Shown here: piece after piece, positions 50,490 through 60,843 of the stretch
Layout: each line of letters opens with the position of its first letter
How positions within the stretch are numbered: the stretch's first letter is position 1
NCBI RefSeq assembly: GCF_001439735.1
Contig: NZ_JYLN01000005.1
Span: forward strand, 248,001 to 312,000
Length of the DNA stretch: 64,000 bases
From: Pseudomonas paralactis
GTDB lineage: Bacteria; Pseudomonadota; Gammaproteobacteria; Pseudomonadales; Pseudomonadaceae
Direction of reading: 5' to 3'
Translations under genes and position numbers: made by a program
Notes under the pieces: generated by a model
The model's database searches: none
What the model saw: only the letters and a program-made list of their open reading frames with translations
What the model was told of the DNA's origin: nothing

Positions 50490-51779
50490 TTATAGGGTGC
50501 GGTTTTTGGCCTCGATCCATTGGGACATGTACTGGGTACTTTTATGCGCGTGGTGGCGCAGCATGCTGCCAGTGAAATTGTCCCGGCGATGGGCGGTGAG
50601 GTTGTTGCGGCAACGTTCCAGGCATTCCACCAAGGCGGGCCCGTGGAGGTCCTGGTCATAGCGCTGGGCCAGCAGTTGGCGCCCTTGTTCCTGAGCCTGG
50701 GTCCAGCGCTCGCGGTTTTGGTAAAGGGCCACGGCAGCGGCGGCCAGGGTCGGGGCGTCCTGTGCGATCTCGCCGGGCCAGGGCTGGTCATCGCCCATGG
50801 CCTCGGCGCCGATGGGGGTGGTGACATTGGGTGTACCGCACAGCATGGCGTCCACCAGCTTGCCCTTGATGCCGGCGCCAAAGCGCAGTGGTGCCAGGCA
50901 AATACGCGCCGCCGTCATGACTTGCAATGCATCTTCAGCCCAGTTCATCACATGAAAACCCTGCGCCGGGTTGTGCAGGGCGGTGGCCTTGGGCGGCGTG
51001 TAGGCACCGTAGATGTGCAACTGCGCGCCCGGCAGTTGTTGGCGAATCAGCGGCCACAGGTTGTGCTTCATCCACAGCACCGCGTCCCAGTTGGGCGCGT
51101 GGCGGAAGTTACCGATGCTGAGGAAATGCGCGCGGTCTTCAAACGGCGCAAACGCGGCCATGGGCGGTTGCAGCATCAACGGGCACCAGTGGAGCAGGGC
51201 GGCGGGCACCTTGAACTGTTCGGTGAGCAGACGGATTTCCACGTCGGAGATCATCAGGCTGATGTCGCAGCGGTAAATCGCGGCGATTTCGCGTTTGGCC
51301 AGGTCGGTATCGGCCATGCGTTGGAACTCGTCCTCCAGCGCCGGCGCGAACAGGGCGCTGAAGTCGTCACTGTCGGGGTTGGCTTTTACATGCTCCTTGA
51401 AACGCTGGTGGCGGGCGTCGCGCAGGCTTTGCAGGTCGGAGGTCTCCAGTACCCGCAGCGCGTCGGGGCAGCATTGTTCTACGCGCCAGCCAAATTGCTC
51501 CTCCATCATGAAACGGTCGAACAGCACGATATCCGGGGCCAGTTCGCGGATAAAGTCATCGAAGCTGCTGTTGTTCAATTCGATGGCGCGTTCGGCGATC
51601 CCGAGTGCCGGCAAGTCGGCCTTGTGTTCGCCGATGGTGGCGGGGCTGCTGAAGGTAATGTCCCAACCTTGCGTAAGAAAACTCTCAAGGATTTGCATCA
51701 TATGCCCGCCCGCGGCGGAAGAGCGGGGCTCTGGCCAGACGTAACCAATGACCAGGACTTTGATGGCGGGCTGATTCAT
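50490..51779 (-). CDS. Glycosyltransferase, GT4-like
   Basis: A 429-residue GT-B glycosyltransferase. The N-terminal Rossmann domain begins KVLVIGYVWPEPRSSAAGGH; the C-terminal nucleotide-sugar domain contains FLSIGNFRHAPNWDAVLWM, LHIYG and the loop APLRFGAGIKGKLVDAMLCGTPNVTTPIGAEAM, typical of family 4 enzymes. No membrane segment; donor and acceptor are unknown. AAGGA precedes the ATG. It lies upstream of mtlR on the same strand with 72 bp between, but no functional link is apparent. Confidence 0.85.
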   Translation of the reverse strand: MNQPAIKVLVIGYVWPEPRSSAAGGHMMQILESFLTQGWDITFSSPATIGEHKADLPALGIAERAIELNNSSFDDFIRELAPDIVLFDRFMMEEQFGWRVEQCCPDALRVLETSDLQSLRDARHQRFKEHVKANPDSDDFSALFAPALEDEFQRMADTDLAKREIAAIYRCDISLMISDVEIRLLTEQFKVPAALLHWCPLMLQPPMAAFAPFEDRAHFLSIGNFRHAPNWDAVLWMKHNLWPLIRQQLPGAQLHIYGAYTPPKATALHNPAQGFHVMNWAEDALQVMTAARICLAPLRFGAGIKGKLVDAMLCGTPNVTTPIGAEAMGDDQPWPGEIAQDAPTLAAAAVALYQNRERWTQAQEQGRQLLAQRYDQDLHGPALVECLERCRNNLTAHRRDNFTGSMLRHHAHKSTQYMSQWIEAKNRTL

Positions 51780-51908
51780 GAATGCGTCCTTAGTCCCGCA
51801 GGCGGGCTCAAAAAAACGGCTGATTAAATCACACTTTTCTGTCGCAACATGCCTATCGAGGGAATACTGATTAGCGTGGGGTTTCTAATTTCGAAATGAG
51901 CTTGTCGC

Positions 51909-51924
51909 CTGTCAACTTTCACAG
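51909..51924. promoter_or_regulatory. Shared dyad CTGT-N8-ACAG, copy 3
   Basis: CTGTCAACTTTCACAG (one mismatch between half-sites) followed by TTAT, ending 93 bp before the ATG at 52018. Compare copies at 7112-7127 and 13912-13927. Confidence 0.5.
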
Positions 51925-52017
51925 TTATCTCGGACCGAGCGGGGTGTTAGGTTTGCTGCAGCTTTACGGATGTAGGTTTATTGCAGATTTACCAAATCGT
52001 TTCAGGAGGTACATACC

Positions 52018-52422
52018 ATGGATGCCAACGAACGAACCAACAAAGACCACGCGGTTGAGGCTGACTGGCAGAGCTTCACACTGACAAACGGTGCCGGTGG
52101 CCATACCGGTTTCCTGGAAATTCGCTGGAAGCGGGAGGGCGATTGGCTGAGGGTGAGGACCGAGCGATACAGAATCACCGGCAACGGCTCACGTAACAAA
52201 GCCAACATCAATTTTTCTACCGTGGTCACCACCACGCATCAACAATTTAGTTGGCGTTCACCGGATGACAGGAGGCAGGACAATGTCTGGCATGATTGGA
52301 AAAATGAGCGAGACTTACCGCTTAAAAGCGGTGCGCATCTGGTGACATTCACAGCAGAATTCGTGTTTGATACATCCGGCACCGATCCCAGGGTGGAGGC
52401 TAAACATACCGCCGCAATCTAG
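52018..52422 (+). CDS. Small beta-rich orphan protein
   Basis: A 134-residue protein, not recognised. The start is fixed by a perfect AGGAGG seven bases before the ATG. It is hydrophilic with alternating strands (SFTLTNGAGGHTGFLEIRWK, LVTFTAEFVFDTSG), no signal peptide and no cysteine, and could be a lectin- or cytolysin-like beta-sandwich. The shared dyad 93 bp upstream links it to the genes at 7222 and 13816. Confidence 0.72.
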   Translation: MDANERTNKDHAVEADWQSFTLTNGAGGHTGFLEIRWKREGDWLRVRTERYRITGNGSRNKANINFSTVVTTTHQQFSWRSPDDRRQDNVWHDWKNERDLPLKSGAHLVTFTAEFVFDTSGTDPRVEAKHTAAI

Positions 52423-52610
52423 TCAACGCTCCAGAAGCGCCGTACTTGGGGCCAGGTGCGGTGCTCAGTCTATCGAACTGAATCCGCACCCATGTTGACC
52501 ATGCCCGGCGACATGACAATTTGTGTCTGGCGGTAGGTAGCGTCGGCAGTTTGTGGTTAACTTCCGCCTCTCGAATTCGTTTAACCAAACCCAGCATAAG
52601 GATTCCGTTC

Positions 52611-53111
52611 ATGGCTCAAGTCACCCTTAAAGGCAACCCGGTCCAGGTTGAAGGCGAACTGCCGAAAGTCGGCACCAAAGCCGCAGACTTCACCCTGACC
52701 GCCGGCGACCTGTCCAACGCCACCCTGGCCACCTTTGCCGGCAAGCGCAAAGTGCTGAACATCTTCCCAAGCGTTGATACCCCAACCTGCGCCACGTCCG
52801 TGCGCAAGTTCAATGCCCAGGCCAACGATGTGGCCAACACCGTGGTGCTGTGCATCTCCACCGACCTGCCATTTGCCCAGGCGCGTTTCTGCGGCTCCGA
52901 AGGCCTGGAAAACGTGAAAAACCTCTCGGACTTCCGTGATTCGGATTTCGCCGTTGATTACGGTGTGGCGATTGCCGACGGCCCGCTCAAAGGCCTGACC
53001 GCACGCGCTGTGGTGGTACTGGATGAAAACGACAACGTGCTGCACAGCGAGTTGGTCAAGGAAATCGCTGAAGAACCAAACTACGATGCTGCTCTGGCAG
53101 TGTTGAAGTAA
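52611..53111 (+). CDS. tpx: Thiol peroxidase
   Basis: A 166-residue atypical 2-Cys peroxiredoxin that reduces peroxides, probably with thioredoxin. Peroxidatic Cys60 lies in [13 protein letters not shown] and resolving Cys94 in ARFCGSEG, as in E. coli Tpx. The ATG at 52611 has AAGGA upstream; the longer frame from 52521 runs through the promoter. The gene is monocistronic and has its own terminator at 53164. Confidence 0.96.
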   Translation: MAQVTLKGNPVQVEGELPKVGTKAADFTLTAGDLSNATLATFAGKRKVLNIFPSVDTPTCATSVRKFNAQANDVANTVVLCISTDLPFAQARFCGSEGLENVKNLSDFRDSDFAVDYGVAIADGPLKGLTARAVVVLDENDNVLHSELVKEIAEEPNYDAALAVLK

Positions 53112-53163
53112 CTGTTTCTGCGCGTAACTGTCGTTTGGCAGTCACACGTATGATGCATGATTG

Positions 53164-53190
53164 CGGCCTGGCCTAGTCCAGGCCGTTTTT
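53164..53190 (+). terminator. Terminator after tpx
   Basis: Stem CGGCCTGG/CCAGGCCG with a six-base loop followed by five T residues. The 231-bp gap from 53112 to 53342 otherwise holds only the probable mux promoter region. Confidence 0.9.
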
Positions 53191-53342
53191 ATTTGAGCGT
53201 CAGCGGTTTAGCGAAATAGCTGGCGGACCAAGACCAGACGTTAAAAGTTGTAAGCCCAAGGTAAATAGCCGGTAAAGGTGCTTTTCTAAACGCCCCCCAG
53301 TGCTTATCTTTCAGCCTCCCGAAGAAGAAGCTCTCATCCCCA

Positions 53343-54641
53343 ATGGTTGATCACTCCATGCAATCCTCCTCCCGCAACTCCCGCCGCTGGCTGTTTGGCC
53401 TGCTTGTGCTGCTGGTTATCGCCGGCCTGTGCTGGAAATTCTGGCCCGGCGGCGCGGCCCACAAGGACGCGCCAGCGGGGCACACGGGCAAGACCGGCAT
53501 GGCGCGCCCGGGGTTCGGTGGTTCCACCGGCCCGGTGCCGGTGCGCGTGGCGCCGGTGGTGCAGGGGGAGTTTGCGGTGTACTACAAGGCGCTGGGCACG
53601 GTCACCGCGCTCAACACCATTAATGTGCGTAGCCGGGTGGGCGGTGAGCTGGTGAAGATCGCCTTTGAAGAAGGGCAGATGGTCAAGGCCGGCGACCTGC
53701 TGGCGGAAATCGACCCGCGCAGCTACCAGAACGCCTTGCTCCAGGCCCAGGGCACGCTGTTGCAGAACCAGGCCCAGCTGAAAAACGCCCAGGTCGACGT
53801 CGAGCGTTATCGCGGCCTGTATGCCCAGGACAGTATCGCCAAGCAGACTCTGGACACCGCCGAGGCGCTGGTGTTGCAGTACCAGGGCACGGTCAAGACC
53901 AACCAGGGCGCGGTGGATGACGCCAAGCTCAACCTTGAATTCACCAGGATCCGCGCACCGATCAGCGGCCGCGTGGGTCTGCGCCAGCTCGATGTCGGCA
54001 ACCTGGTCGCCGCCAATGACACCACCGCCCTGGCGGTCATCACCCAGACTCAACCTATCAGCGTGGCGTTTACCCTGCCGGAAAATACCCTGGAAACCGT
54101 ACTCGCCCGTTACCACGCGGGCAACAAACTGCCCGTGGAAGCCTGGGACCGTAGCGACGTGAAAAAACAGGCGGTCGGCGTGCTGCAGAGCCTGGACAAC
54201 CAGATCGACGTCACCACCGGCACCCTGAAGTTCAAGGCGCGCTTCGATAACAAGGACCAGGCGCTGTTCCCCAACCAGTTCGTCAATGTGCACTTGCTTG
54301 CCGACACCTTGCACAACGTGGTGCTGGCACCGTCGGCGGCGATCCAGTTCGGCAATACCGGCACCTTTGTCTACAAACTCGACGGTGACAAAAAGGTCAA
54401 GGTCCAGCCGTTGGTGCTGGGTGATTCCGACGGTGAGAACACCGTGGTCAAGGAAGGCCTGGTCGCAGGCGACCGCGTGGTACTGGAAGGCACCGACCGC
54501 CTCAAGGACGGCAGCGAAATCGAAGTGGTCAACCAAAGCAGCGAAGTGCCAACCACGCCGACCGAACACCTGCAAGGCAAGCCTGCGGCAAAAGGGGAGA
54601 CCGGCGCTGACGCCGGCAAGGCGCAAAAGGTCGGTTCATGA
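53343..54641 (+). CDS. muxA: RND efflux adaptor MuxA (MdtA-like)
   Basis: A 432-residue periplasmic adaptor anchored by one N-terminal helix ([16 protein letters not shown]) rather than a lipid. It has the two lipoyl halves ([40 protein letters not shown]) around a helical hairpin, and the beta-barrel domain containing [13 protein letters not shown]. It is specific to pumps with two different RND subunits. First gene of muxABC-opmB; muxB overlaps its end by 4 bp. The start has only a weak, distant ribosome-binding site. Confidence 0.92.
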   Translation: MVDHSMQSSSRNSRRWLFGLLVLLVIAGLCWKFWPGGAAHKDAPAGHTGKTGMARPGFGGSTGPVPVRVAPVVQGEFAVYYKALGTVTALNTINVRSRVGGELVKIAFEEGQMVKAGDLLAEIDPRSYQNALLQAQGTLLQNQAQLKNAQVDVERYRGLYAQDSIAKQTLDTAEALVLQYQGTVKTNQGAVDDAKLNLEFTRIRAPISGRVGLRQLDVGNLVAANDTTALAVITQTQPISVAFTLPENTLETVLARYHAGNKLPVEAWDRSDVKKQAVGVLQSLDNQIDVTTGTLKFKARFDNKDQALFPNQFVNVHLLADTLHNVVLAPSAAIQFGNTGTFVYKLDGDKKVKVQPLVLGDSDGENTVVKEGLVAGDRVVLEGTDRLKDGSEIEVVNQSSEVPTTPTEHLQGKPAAKGETGADAGKAQKVGS

Positions 54642-57600
54642 ACCTGTCACGCCTGTTTATCCTGCGCCCGGTCGCCACCACGCTGAGTATGCTGGCGATT
54701 GTATTGGCCGGGATTATCTCGTACCGCTTGTTGCCGGTATCGGCCTTGCCCCAGGTGGACTACCCGACCATCCGGGTCATGACCCTGTACCCCGGCGCCA
54801 GCCCCGACGTAATGACCAGCGCGGTCACGGCACCGCTGGAGCGCCAGTTCGGGCAGATGCCGGGGTTGACGCAGATGGCGTCCACCAGCTCGGGCGGTGC
54901 CTCGGTGCTGACCCTGCGTTTCAACCTCGACATCAATATGGACGTTGCCGAGCAGCAGGTGCAGGCCGCGATCAACGCCGCCACCAACCTGTTGCCCAAG
55001 GATTTACCGGCGCCGCCGGTGTACAACAAGGTCAACCCCGCGGATACCCCGGTGCTGACCCTCGCGATCACCTCCAAAACCATGCTGTTGCCCAAGCTCA
55101 ATGACCTGGTCGACACGCGCATGGCGCAGAAAATCGCGCAGATCAGCGGCGTCGGCATGGTCAGCATTGCCGGTGGCCAGCGCCAGGCCGTGCGCATCAA
55201 GGTCAACCCCGAGGCCCTGGCGGCCAATGGTTTGAACCTGTCGGACGTGCGTGCGCTGATCGCCGCCTCCAACGTCAACCAGCCCAAGGGCAACTTCGAC
55301 GGCCCCACCCGCGTGTCGATGCTCGATGCCAACGACCAGTTGGTTTCGCCCCAGCAATATGCCGAACTGATCCTGGCCTACAACAATGGCGCACCGTTGC
55401 GCCTCAAGGATGTGGCGCAGATCGTCGACGGTGCCGAAAACGAGCGCCTCGCGGCCTGGGCCAACGAAAACCAGGCGGTACTGCTCAATATCCAGCGCCA
55501 ACCGGGCGCCAACGTGATCGAGGTGGTCGACCGCATCAAGGCGCTGCTGCCGAGCATCACCGACAACCTGCCCGCCGGCCTGGACGTGACGGTGCTCACT
55601 GACCGCACCCAGACCATCCGCGCCTCGGTAAAAGACGTACAACACGAGCTCCTGATTGCCATCGCCCTGGTGGTGATGGTGACATTCCTGTTTCTGCGGC
55701 GGGTCAGCGCCACGATCATTCCGTCCATCGCCGTGCCGCTGTCCCTGGTGGGCACCTTTGGCGTGATGTACCTGGCGGGCTTCTCCATCAATAACCTGAC
55801 GCTGATGGCCCTGACCATCGCCACCGGGTTCGTGGTGGATGACGCCATCGTTATGCTGGAGAACATTTCCCGCTATATCGAAGAGGGCGAGACGCCGATG
55901 GCGGCGGCGCTCAAGGGCGCCAAGCAGATCGGTTTCACTCTGATTTCCCTGACCTTGTCGCTGATTGCGGTATTGATCCCGCTGCTGTTCATGGCTGACG
56001 TGGTTGGGCGGCTGTTCCGCGAGTTCGCCATCACCCTGGCGGTGGCGATCCTGATTTCCCTGGTAGTGTCCCTGACGCTCACGCCGATGATGTGCGCGCG
56101 TTTGCTCAAGCGCGAACCCAAGGAAGAAGAACAGGGGCGTTTCTACAAGGCCAGTGGTGCCTGGATCGATTGGCTGATCCAGGCCTATGGCCGCAAATTG
56201 CAGTGGGTGCTCAAGCACCAGCCGCTGACTCTGCTGGTGGCCATCGCCACCCTGGGGCTTACGGTGGTGCTGTACCTGGTGGTGCCCAAGGGCTTTTTCC
56301 CGGTGCAGGACACCGGGGTGATCCAGGGTATTTCCGAAGCGCCGCAATCGATTTCCTTTGCGGCGATGAGCCAGCGGCAGCAGGAACTGGCGAAGATCAT
56401 CCTCGCCGACCCGGCAGTCGAGAGCCTGTCGTCCTACATTGGTGTGGACGGCGATAACGCCACGCTCAACAGCGGGCGCTTGCTGATCAACCTCAAGGCC
56501 CACGGCCAGCGCGATTTGAGCGCAGCCGAGGTGATCACCCGCTTGCAACCGCACATCGATAAGCTGGTGGGCATCCGCCTGTTCATGCAGCCGGTGCAGG
56601 ACCTCACCATCGAGGACCGTGTCAGTCGTACCCAGTATCAGTTCAGCATGTCGTCGCCGGACGCCGAATTGCTGGCACTGTGGAGCGGCAAGCTGGTGCA
56701 CGCCCTCAGCCAGCATCCGGAACTCACCGATGTCGCCAGCGACTTGCAGGATAAAGGCTTGCAGGTGTACCTGGTGATCGACCGCGACGCGGCTTCGCGC
56801 CTGGGCGTGAGTGTCTCGACCATTACCGACGCGTTGTATGACGCCTTCGGCCAGCGCCAGATCTCGACCATCTACACACAAGCCAGCCAATACCGCGTGG
56901 TGCTGCAGGCCCAGTCCGGCGAAACCCTCGGCCCGGCCGCGCTCAACCAGATCCATGTGAAGACCACCGACGGCGGCCAGGTGCGGCTGTCGAGCCTGGC
57001 CCACGTCGAGCAGCGCCAGGCGCAGTTGGCGATTGCCCATATCGGCCAGTTCCCGGCGGTGATGATGTCGTTCAACCTGGCCCCCGGCGTCGCCCTGGGC
57101 AAAGGCGTTGAGCTGATCAACCAGACGCAGAAGGACATCGGTATGCCGGTGGGCGTGCAGACCCAGTTCCAGGGCGCGGCCCAGGCGTTCGAGGCGTCGT
57201 TGTCGAGCACCTTGCTGCTGATCCTGGCGGCGGTGGTCACCATGTACATCGTGCTGGGCGTGCTCTACGAGAGCTATATCCACCCGATCACCATCCTGTC
57301 GACCTTGCCGTCGGCGGCGGTGGGGGCCTTGCTGGCCTTGCTGCTCAGTGGCAATGACCTGGGCATGATCGCGATCATCGGCATTATCCTGCTGATCGGT
57401 ATCGTGAAAAAGAACGCGATCATGATGATCGACTTCGCCCTCGATGCCGAACGTAATCAGGGCCTGGATCCACAGACGGCAATTTACCAGGCGGCGCTGT
57501 TGCGTTTCCGGCCGATCCTGATGACCACCCTGGCAGCCTTGTTCGGTGCGGTGCCGCTGATGCTCGCCAGCGGTTCCGGCGCGGAGTTGCGCCAACCGCT

Positions 57601-57739
57601 GGGCCTGGTGATGGTCGGTGGCTTGCTGGTGAGCCAGGTGTTGACGCTGTTTACCACGCCGGTGATTTACTTGTATTTCGACCGTCTTGGCCGCCGCTGG
57701 CGCAAAGAGCCGCAACGCCTGGAGCCGGTTGAGCCATGA
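54638..57739 (+). CDS. muxB: RND efflux permease MuxB (MdtB-like)
   Basis: A 1033-residue inner-membrane RND permease. It opens [20 protein letters not shown], carries the helix-4 acidic pair ([20 protein letters not shown]), and shows the duplicated six-helix layout. MuxB and MuxC form a heterotrimer, of which MdtB in E. coli is the drug-carrying or proton-relay partner. Start and stop both overlap neighbours by 4 bp, which ensures matched synthesis. Confidence 0.94.
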   Translation: MNLSRLFILRPVATTLSMLAIVLAGIISYRLLPVSALPQVDYPTIRVMTLYPGASPDVMTSAVTAPLERQFGQMPGLTQMASTSSGGASVLTLRFNLDINMDVAEQQVQAAINAATNLLPKDLPAPPVYNKVNPADTPVLTLAITSKTMLLPKLNDLVDTRMAQKIAQISGVGMVSIAGGQRQAVRIKVNPEALAANGLNLSDVRALIAASNVNQPKGNFDGPTRVSMLDANDQLVSPQQYAELILAYNNGAPLRLKDVAQIVDGAENERLAAWANENQAVLLNIQRQPGANVIEVVDRIKALLPSITDNLPAGLDVTVLTDRTQTIRASVKDVQHELLIAIALVVMVTFLFLRRVSATIIPSIAVPLSLVGTFGVMYLAGFSINNLTLMALTIATGFVVDDAIVMLENISRYIEEGETPMAAALKGAKQIGFTLISLTLSLIAVLIPLLFMADVVGRLFREFAITLAVAILISLVVSLTLTPMMCARLLKREPKEEEQGRFYKASGAWIDWLIQAYGRKLQWVLKHQPLTLLVAIATLGLTVVLYLVVPKGFFPVQDTGVIQGISEAPQSISFAAMSQRQQELAKIILADPAVESLSSYIGVDGDNATLNSGRLLINLKAHGQRDLSAAEVITRLQPHIDKLVGIRLFMQPVQDLTIEDRVSRTQYQFSMSSPDAELLALWSGKLVHALSQHPELTDVASDLQDKGLQVYLVIDRDAASRLGVSVSTITDALYDAFGQRQISTIYTQASQYRVVLQAQSGETLGPAALNQIHVKTTDGGQVRLSSLAHVEQRQAQLAIAHIGQFPAVMMSFNLAPGVALGKGVELINQTQKDIGMPVGVQTQFQGAAQAFEASLSSTLLLILAAVVTMYIVLGVLYESYIHPITILSTLPSAAVGALLALLLSGNDLGMIAIIGIILLIGIVKKNAIMMIDFALDAERNQGLDPQTAIYQAALLRFRPILMTTLAALFGAVPLMLASGSGAELRQPLGLVMVGGLLVSQVLTLFTTPVIYLYFDRLGRRWRKEPQRLEPVEP

Positions 57740-60700
57740 ACCTGTCCGGACCGTTCATTCGCCGGCCGGTAGCGACCATGCTGCTGAGCCTGGCGATCAT
57801 GTTGCTCGGCGGCGTCAGCTTCAACCTGCTGCCGGTGTCGCCGCTGCCGCAGATCGACTTCCCGGTGATCGTGGTGTCGGCCAGCTTGCCCGGCGCCAGC
57901 CCCGAGGTGATGGCGTCCAGCGTCGCGACGCCACTGGAGCGTTCGTTCGGCTCGATTGCCGGTATCACCACCATGAGCAGTTCGTCGAGCCAGGGCTCGA
58001 CGCGGGTGATCCTCGCCTTTGATTCCGACCGTGACATCAACGGCGCGGCGCGCGAAGTGCAAGCGGCCATCAACGCGTCGCGCAACCTGCTGCCCAGCGG
58101 TATGCGCAGTATGCCGACCTACAAGAAGATCAACCCGTCCCAGGCGCCGATCATGGTGCTGTCGCTGACCTCCGATGTGTTGCAGAAGGGGCAGCTGTAT
58201 GACCTGGCGTCGACCATCCTGTCCCAGAGCCTGTCCCAGGTGCCGGGCGTGGGCGAAGTGCAGATCGGCGGCAGCTCGCTGCCGGCGGTGCGCATCGAGC
58301 TGGAGCCCAAGGCTCTGGACCAGTACGGCGTGGCCCTGGACGATGTGCGCAATACCATCGCCAATGCCAACCAGCGCCGACCCAAGGGCTCCCTGGAAGA
58401 TGGCGAACGCAACTGGCAGATTCAAGTCAACGACCAGCTGGAAAAAGCCAAGGACTACGCGCCGCTGTTGATTCGCTACCAGGACGGCGCGGCCCTGCGC
58501 CTGGGGGATGTGGCGAAGATCACCGACGGTGTGGAAGACCGCTACAACAGCGGCTTCTTCAACAATGATTCGGCGGTGCTGCTGGTGATCAACCGCCAGT
58601 CCGGCGCCAACATCATCGAGACGGTCAGGCAGATCAAGGCCCAGTTGCCGGCGTTGCAGGCGGTGCTGCCGTCCAGCGTCAAGCTCAGCCTGGCCATGGA
58701 CCGCTCGCCCGTGATCGCCGCGACCCTGCATGAGGCGGAAATGACCCTGCTGATTGCAGTAGGGCTGGTGATCCTGGTGGTGTACCTGTTTCTGGGCAAT
58801 TTCCGCGCTTCGCTGATCCCGACCCTGGCGGTGCCGGTATCGCTGGTGGGTACCTTCGCGGTGATGTACCTGTACGGGTTCTCGCTGAACAACTTTTCGT
58901 TGATGGCGCTGATCCTGGCCACCGGGCTGGTGGTGGACGATGCCATCGTGGTGCTGGAGAACATCTCCCGGCACATTGACGAAGGTGTGCCGCCGATGAA
59001 GGCTGCGTACCTGGGCGCCGAGGAAGTCGGCTTTACCTTGTTGTCGATGAACGTGTCACTGGTGGCGGTGTTCCTGTCCATTCTGTTTATGGGCGGGATC
59101 GTCACCAACCTGTTCCGCGAGTTTTCCATCACCTTGTCGGCAGCGATCATTGTTTCGCTGATCGTCTCGCTGACCCTCACGCCGATGCTCTGCGCGCGCT
59201 GGCTCAAGCCTCATGACAAGTCCAGGCAGACCGGCTTGCAGCGCTGGAGCCAGAAGATCAACGACCGCATGGTCGCCGGCTACGCCACCAGCCTGGACTG
59301 GGTGTTGCGTCATCGGCGTCTGACCCTGCTCAGCCTGTTGATCACCGTGGGCGTGAATATCGCGCTGTATGTGGTGGTGCCAAAAACCTTCATGCCCCAG
59401 CAGGACACCGGCCAGTTGATCGGGTTTGTGCGCGGCGACGATGGCCTGTCGTTCAGCGTGATGCAGCCGAAGATGGAAATCTTCCGCCAGGCGGTGCTCA
59501 AGGATCCGGCGGTGCTCAGCGTGGCGGGCTTTATCGGCGGCAACAGCGGCACCAACAACGCGGTGATGCTGGTGCGGCTCAAGCCCATCAGCGAGCGCAA
59601 GATCTCTGCCCAGGCGGTGATCGAGCGCCTGCGCAAGGACGTGCCGCTGGTGCCGGGCGGGCGCCTGTTCCTGATGGCCGACCAGGACCTGCAATTCGGC
59701 GGCAGCCGCGACCAGACCAGCGCACAGTATTCCTACATCCTGCAAAGCGGCGACCTGGCCGCGTTGCGGCTGTGGTACCCGAAAGTGGTCGCGGCGATGC
59801 GTGAGTTGCCGGAGCTGACCGCCATCGATGCTCGTGAGGGCAGGGGCGCGGCGCAGGTCACGCTGATCGTCGACCGTGATCAGGCCAAGCGCCTGGGCAT
59901 CGACATGGACATGGTTACGTCGGTGCTCAACAACGCCTACAGCCAGCGGCAGATTTCCACCATCTACGACAGCCTCAACCAGTATCAGGTGGTGATGGAG
60001 GTCAACCCCAAGTATGCCCAGGACCCGAACACCCTGAACCAGGTCCAGGTGATTACTGCCGATGGCGCACGGGTGCCGTTGTCGACCATTGCCCATTACG
60101 AGAACAGCCTGGCCGACGACCGCGTCAGCCATGAAGGCCAGTTTGCCTCGGAAAATATCGCCTTCGACATGGCGCCCGGGGTCACGGTAGAGCAGGGCAC
60201 CGCCGCCATCGAGCGGGCGATTGCCAAGGTCGGCCTGCCAGAAGATGTGATTGCCAAGATGGCCGGCACCGCCGACGCCTTTGCGGCCACGCAGAAGGGC
60301 CAGCCGTTCATGATTCTGGGTGCGCTGGTGGCGGTGTACCTGGTGCTGGGCATTTTGTATGAGAGTTATATTCACCCGCTGACCATCCTCTCGACCCTGC
60401 CGTCGGCCGGTGTCGGTGCGTTGTTGGCGATCTACCTGCTGGGCGGCGAGTTCAGCCTCATTTCGTTGCTGGGCTTGTTCCTGCTGATCGGCGTAGTGAA
60501 GAAAAACGCGATCCTGATGATCGACCTGGCGCTGCAACTGGAGCGCAACGACGGCATGAGCCCGCTGGAATCGATCCGCAGTGCCTGCCTGTTGCGCCTG
60601 CGGCCGATTTTGATGACCACCCTGGCCGCGATCCTCGGCGCCTTGCCGTTGCTGCTCGGCAGCGGCGATGGCGCGGAAATGCGTCATCCATTGGGCCTGA

Positions 60701-60843
60701 CCATCATTGGCGGCCTGGTCTTCAGCCAGATCCTGACCCTTTACACCACCCCGGTGGTTTACCTCTATCTCGACCGCGCGCGCCACCGCTTCAATGCCTG
60801 GCGCGGCGTGCGTACCGATGCTGCCCTGGACACTGCGCTATGA
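57736..60843 (+). CDS. muxC: RND efflux permease MuxC (MdtC-like)
   Basis: A 1035-residue RND permease paralogous to MuxB; opens [20 protein letters not shown] and has [20 protein letters not shown] in helix 4. Works with MuxB in the same complex; homologous pumps export novobiocin, aztreonam, macrolides and bile salts. Its stop overlaps the opmB start (ATGA). Confidence 0.94.
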   Translation: MNLSGPFIRRPVATMLLSLAIMLLGGVSFNLLPVSPLPQIDFPVIVVSASLPGASPEVMASSVATPLERSFGSIAGITTMSSSSSQGSTRVILAFDSDRDINGAAREVQAAINASRNLLPSGMRSMPTYKKINPSQAPIMVLSLTSDVLQKGQLYDLASTILSQSLSQVPGVGEVQIGGSSLPAVRIELEPKALDQYGVALDDVRNTIANANQRRPKGSLEDGERNWQIQVNDQLEKAKDYAPLLIRYQDGAALRLGDVAKITDGVEDRYNSGFFNNDSAVLLVINRQSGANIIETVRQIKAQLPALQAVLPSSVKLSLAMDRSPVIAATLHEAEMTLLIAVGLVILVVYLFLGNFRASLIPTLAVPVSLVGTFAVMYLYGFSLNNFSLMALILATGLVVDDAIVVLENISRHIDEGVPPMKAAYLGAEEVGFTLLSMNVSLVAVFLSILFMGGIVTNLFREFSITLSAAIIVSLIVSLTLTPMLCARWLKPHDKSRQTGLQRWSQKINDRMVAGYATSLDWVLRHRRLTLLSLLITVGVNIALYVVVPKTFMPQQDTGQLIGFVRGDDGLSFSVMQPKMEIFRQAVLKDPAVLSVAGFIGGNSGTNNAVMLVRLKPISERKISAQAVIERLRKDVPLVPGGRLFLMADQDLQFGGSRDQTSAQYSYILQSGDLAALRLWYPKVVAAMRELPELTAIDAREGRGAAQVTLIVDRDQAKRLGIDMDMVTSVLNNAYSQRQISTIYDSLNQYQVVMEVNPKYAQDPNTLNQVQVITADGARVPLSTIAHYENSLADDRVSHEGQFASENIAFDMAPGVTVEQGTAAIERAIAKVGLPEDVIAKMAGTADAFAATQKGQPFMILGALVAVYLVLGILYESYIHPLTILSTLPSAGVGALLAIYLLGGEFSLISLLGLFLLIGVVKKNAILMIDLALQLERNDGMSPLESIRSACLLRLRPILMTTLAAILGALPLLLGSGDGAEMRHPLGLTIIGGLVFSQILTLYTTPVVYLYLDRARHRFNAWRGVRTDAALDTAL

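Noticed and set aside
55004-57715. 903-codon minus-strand frame opposite muxB
   Set aside because: Long only because the GC-rich third positions of muxB suppress stops on the opposite strand; no protein-like features.
59056-60786. 576-codon minus-strand frame opposite muxC
   Set aside because: Same antisense effect as opposite muxB.
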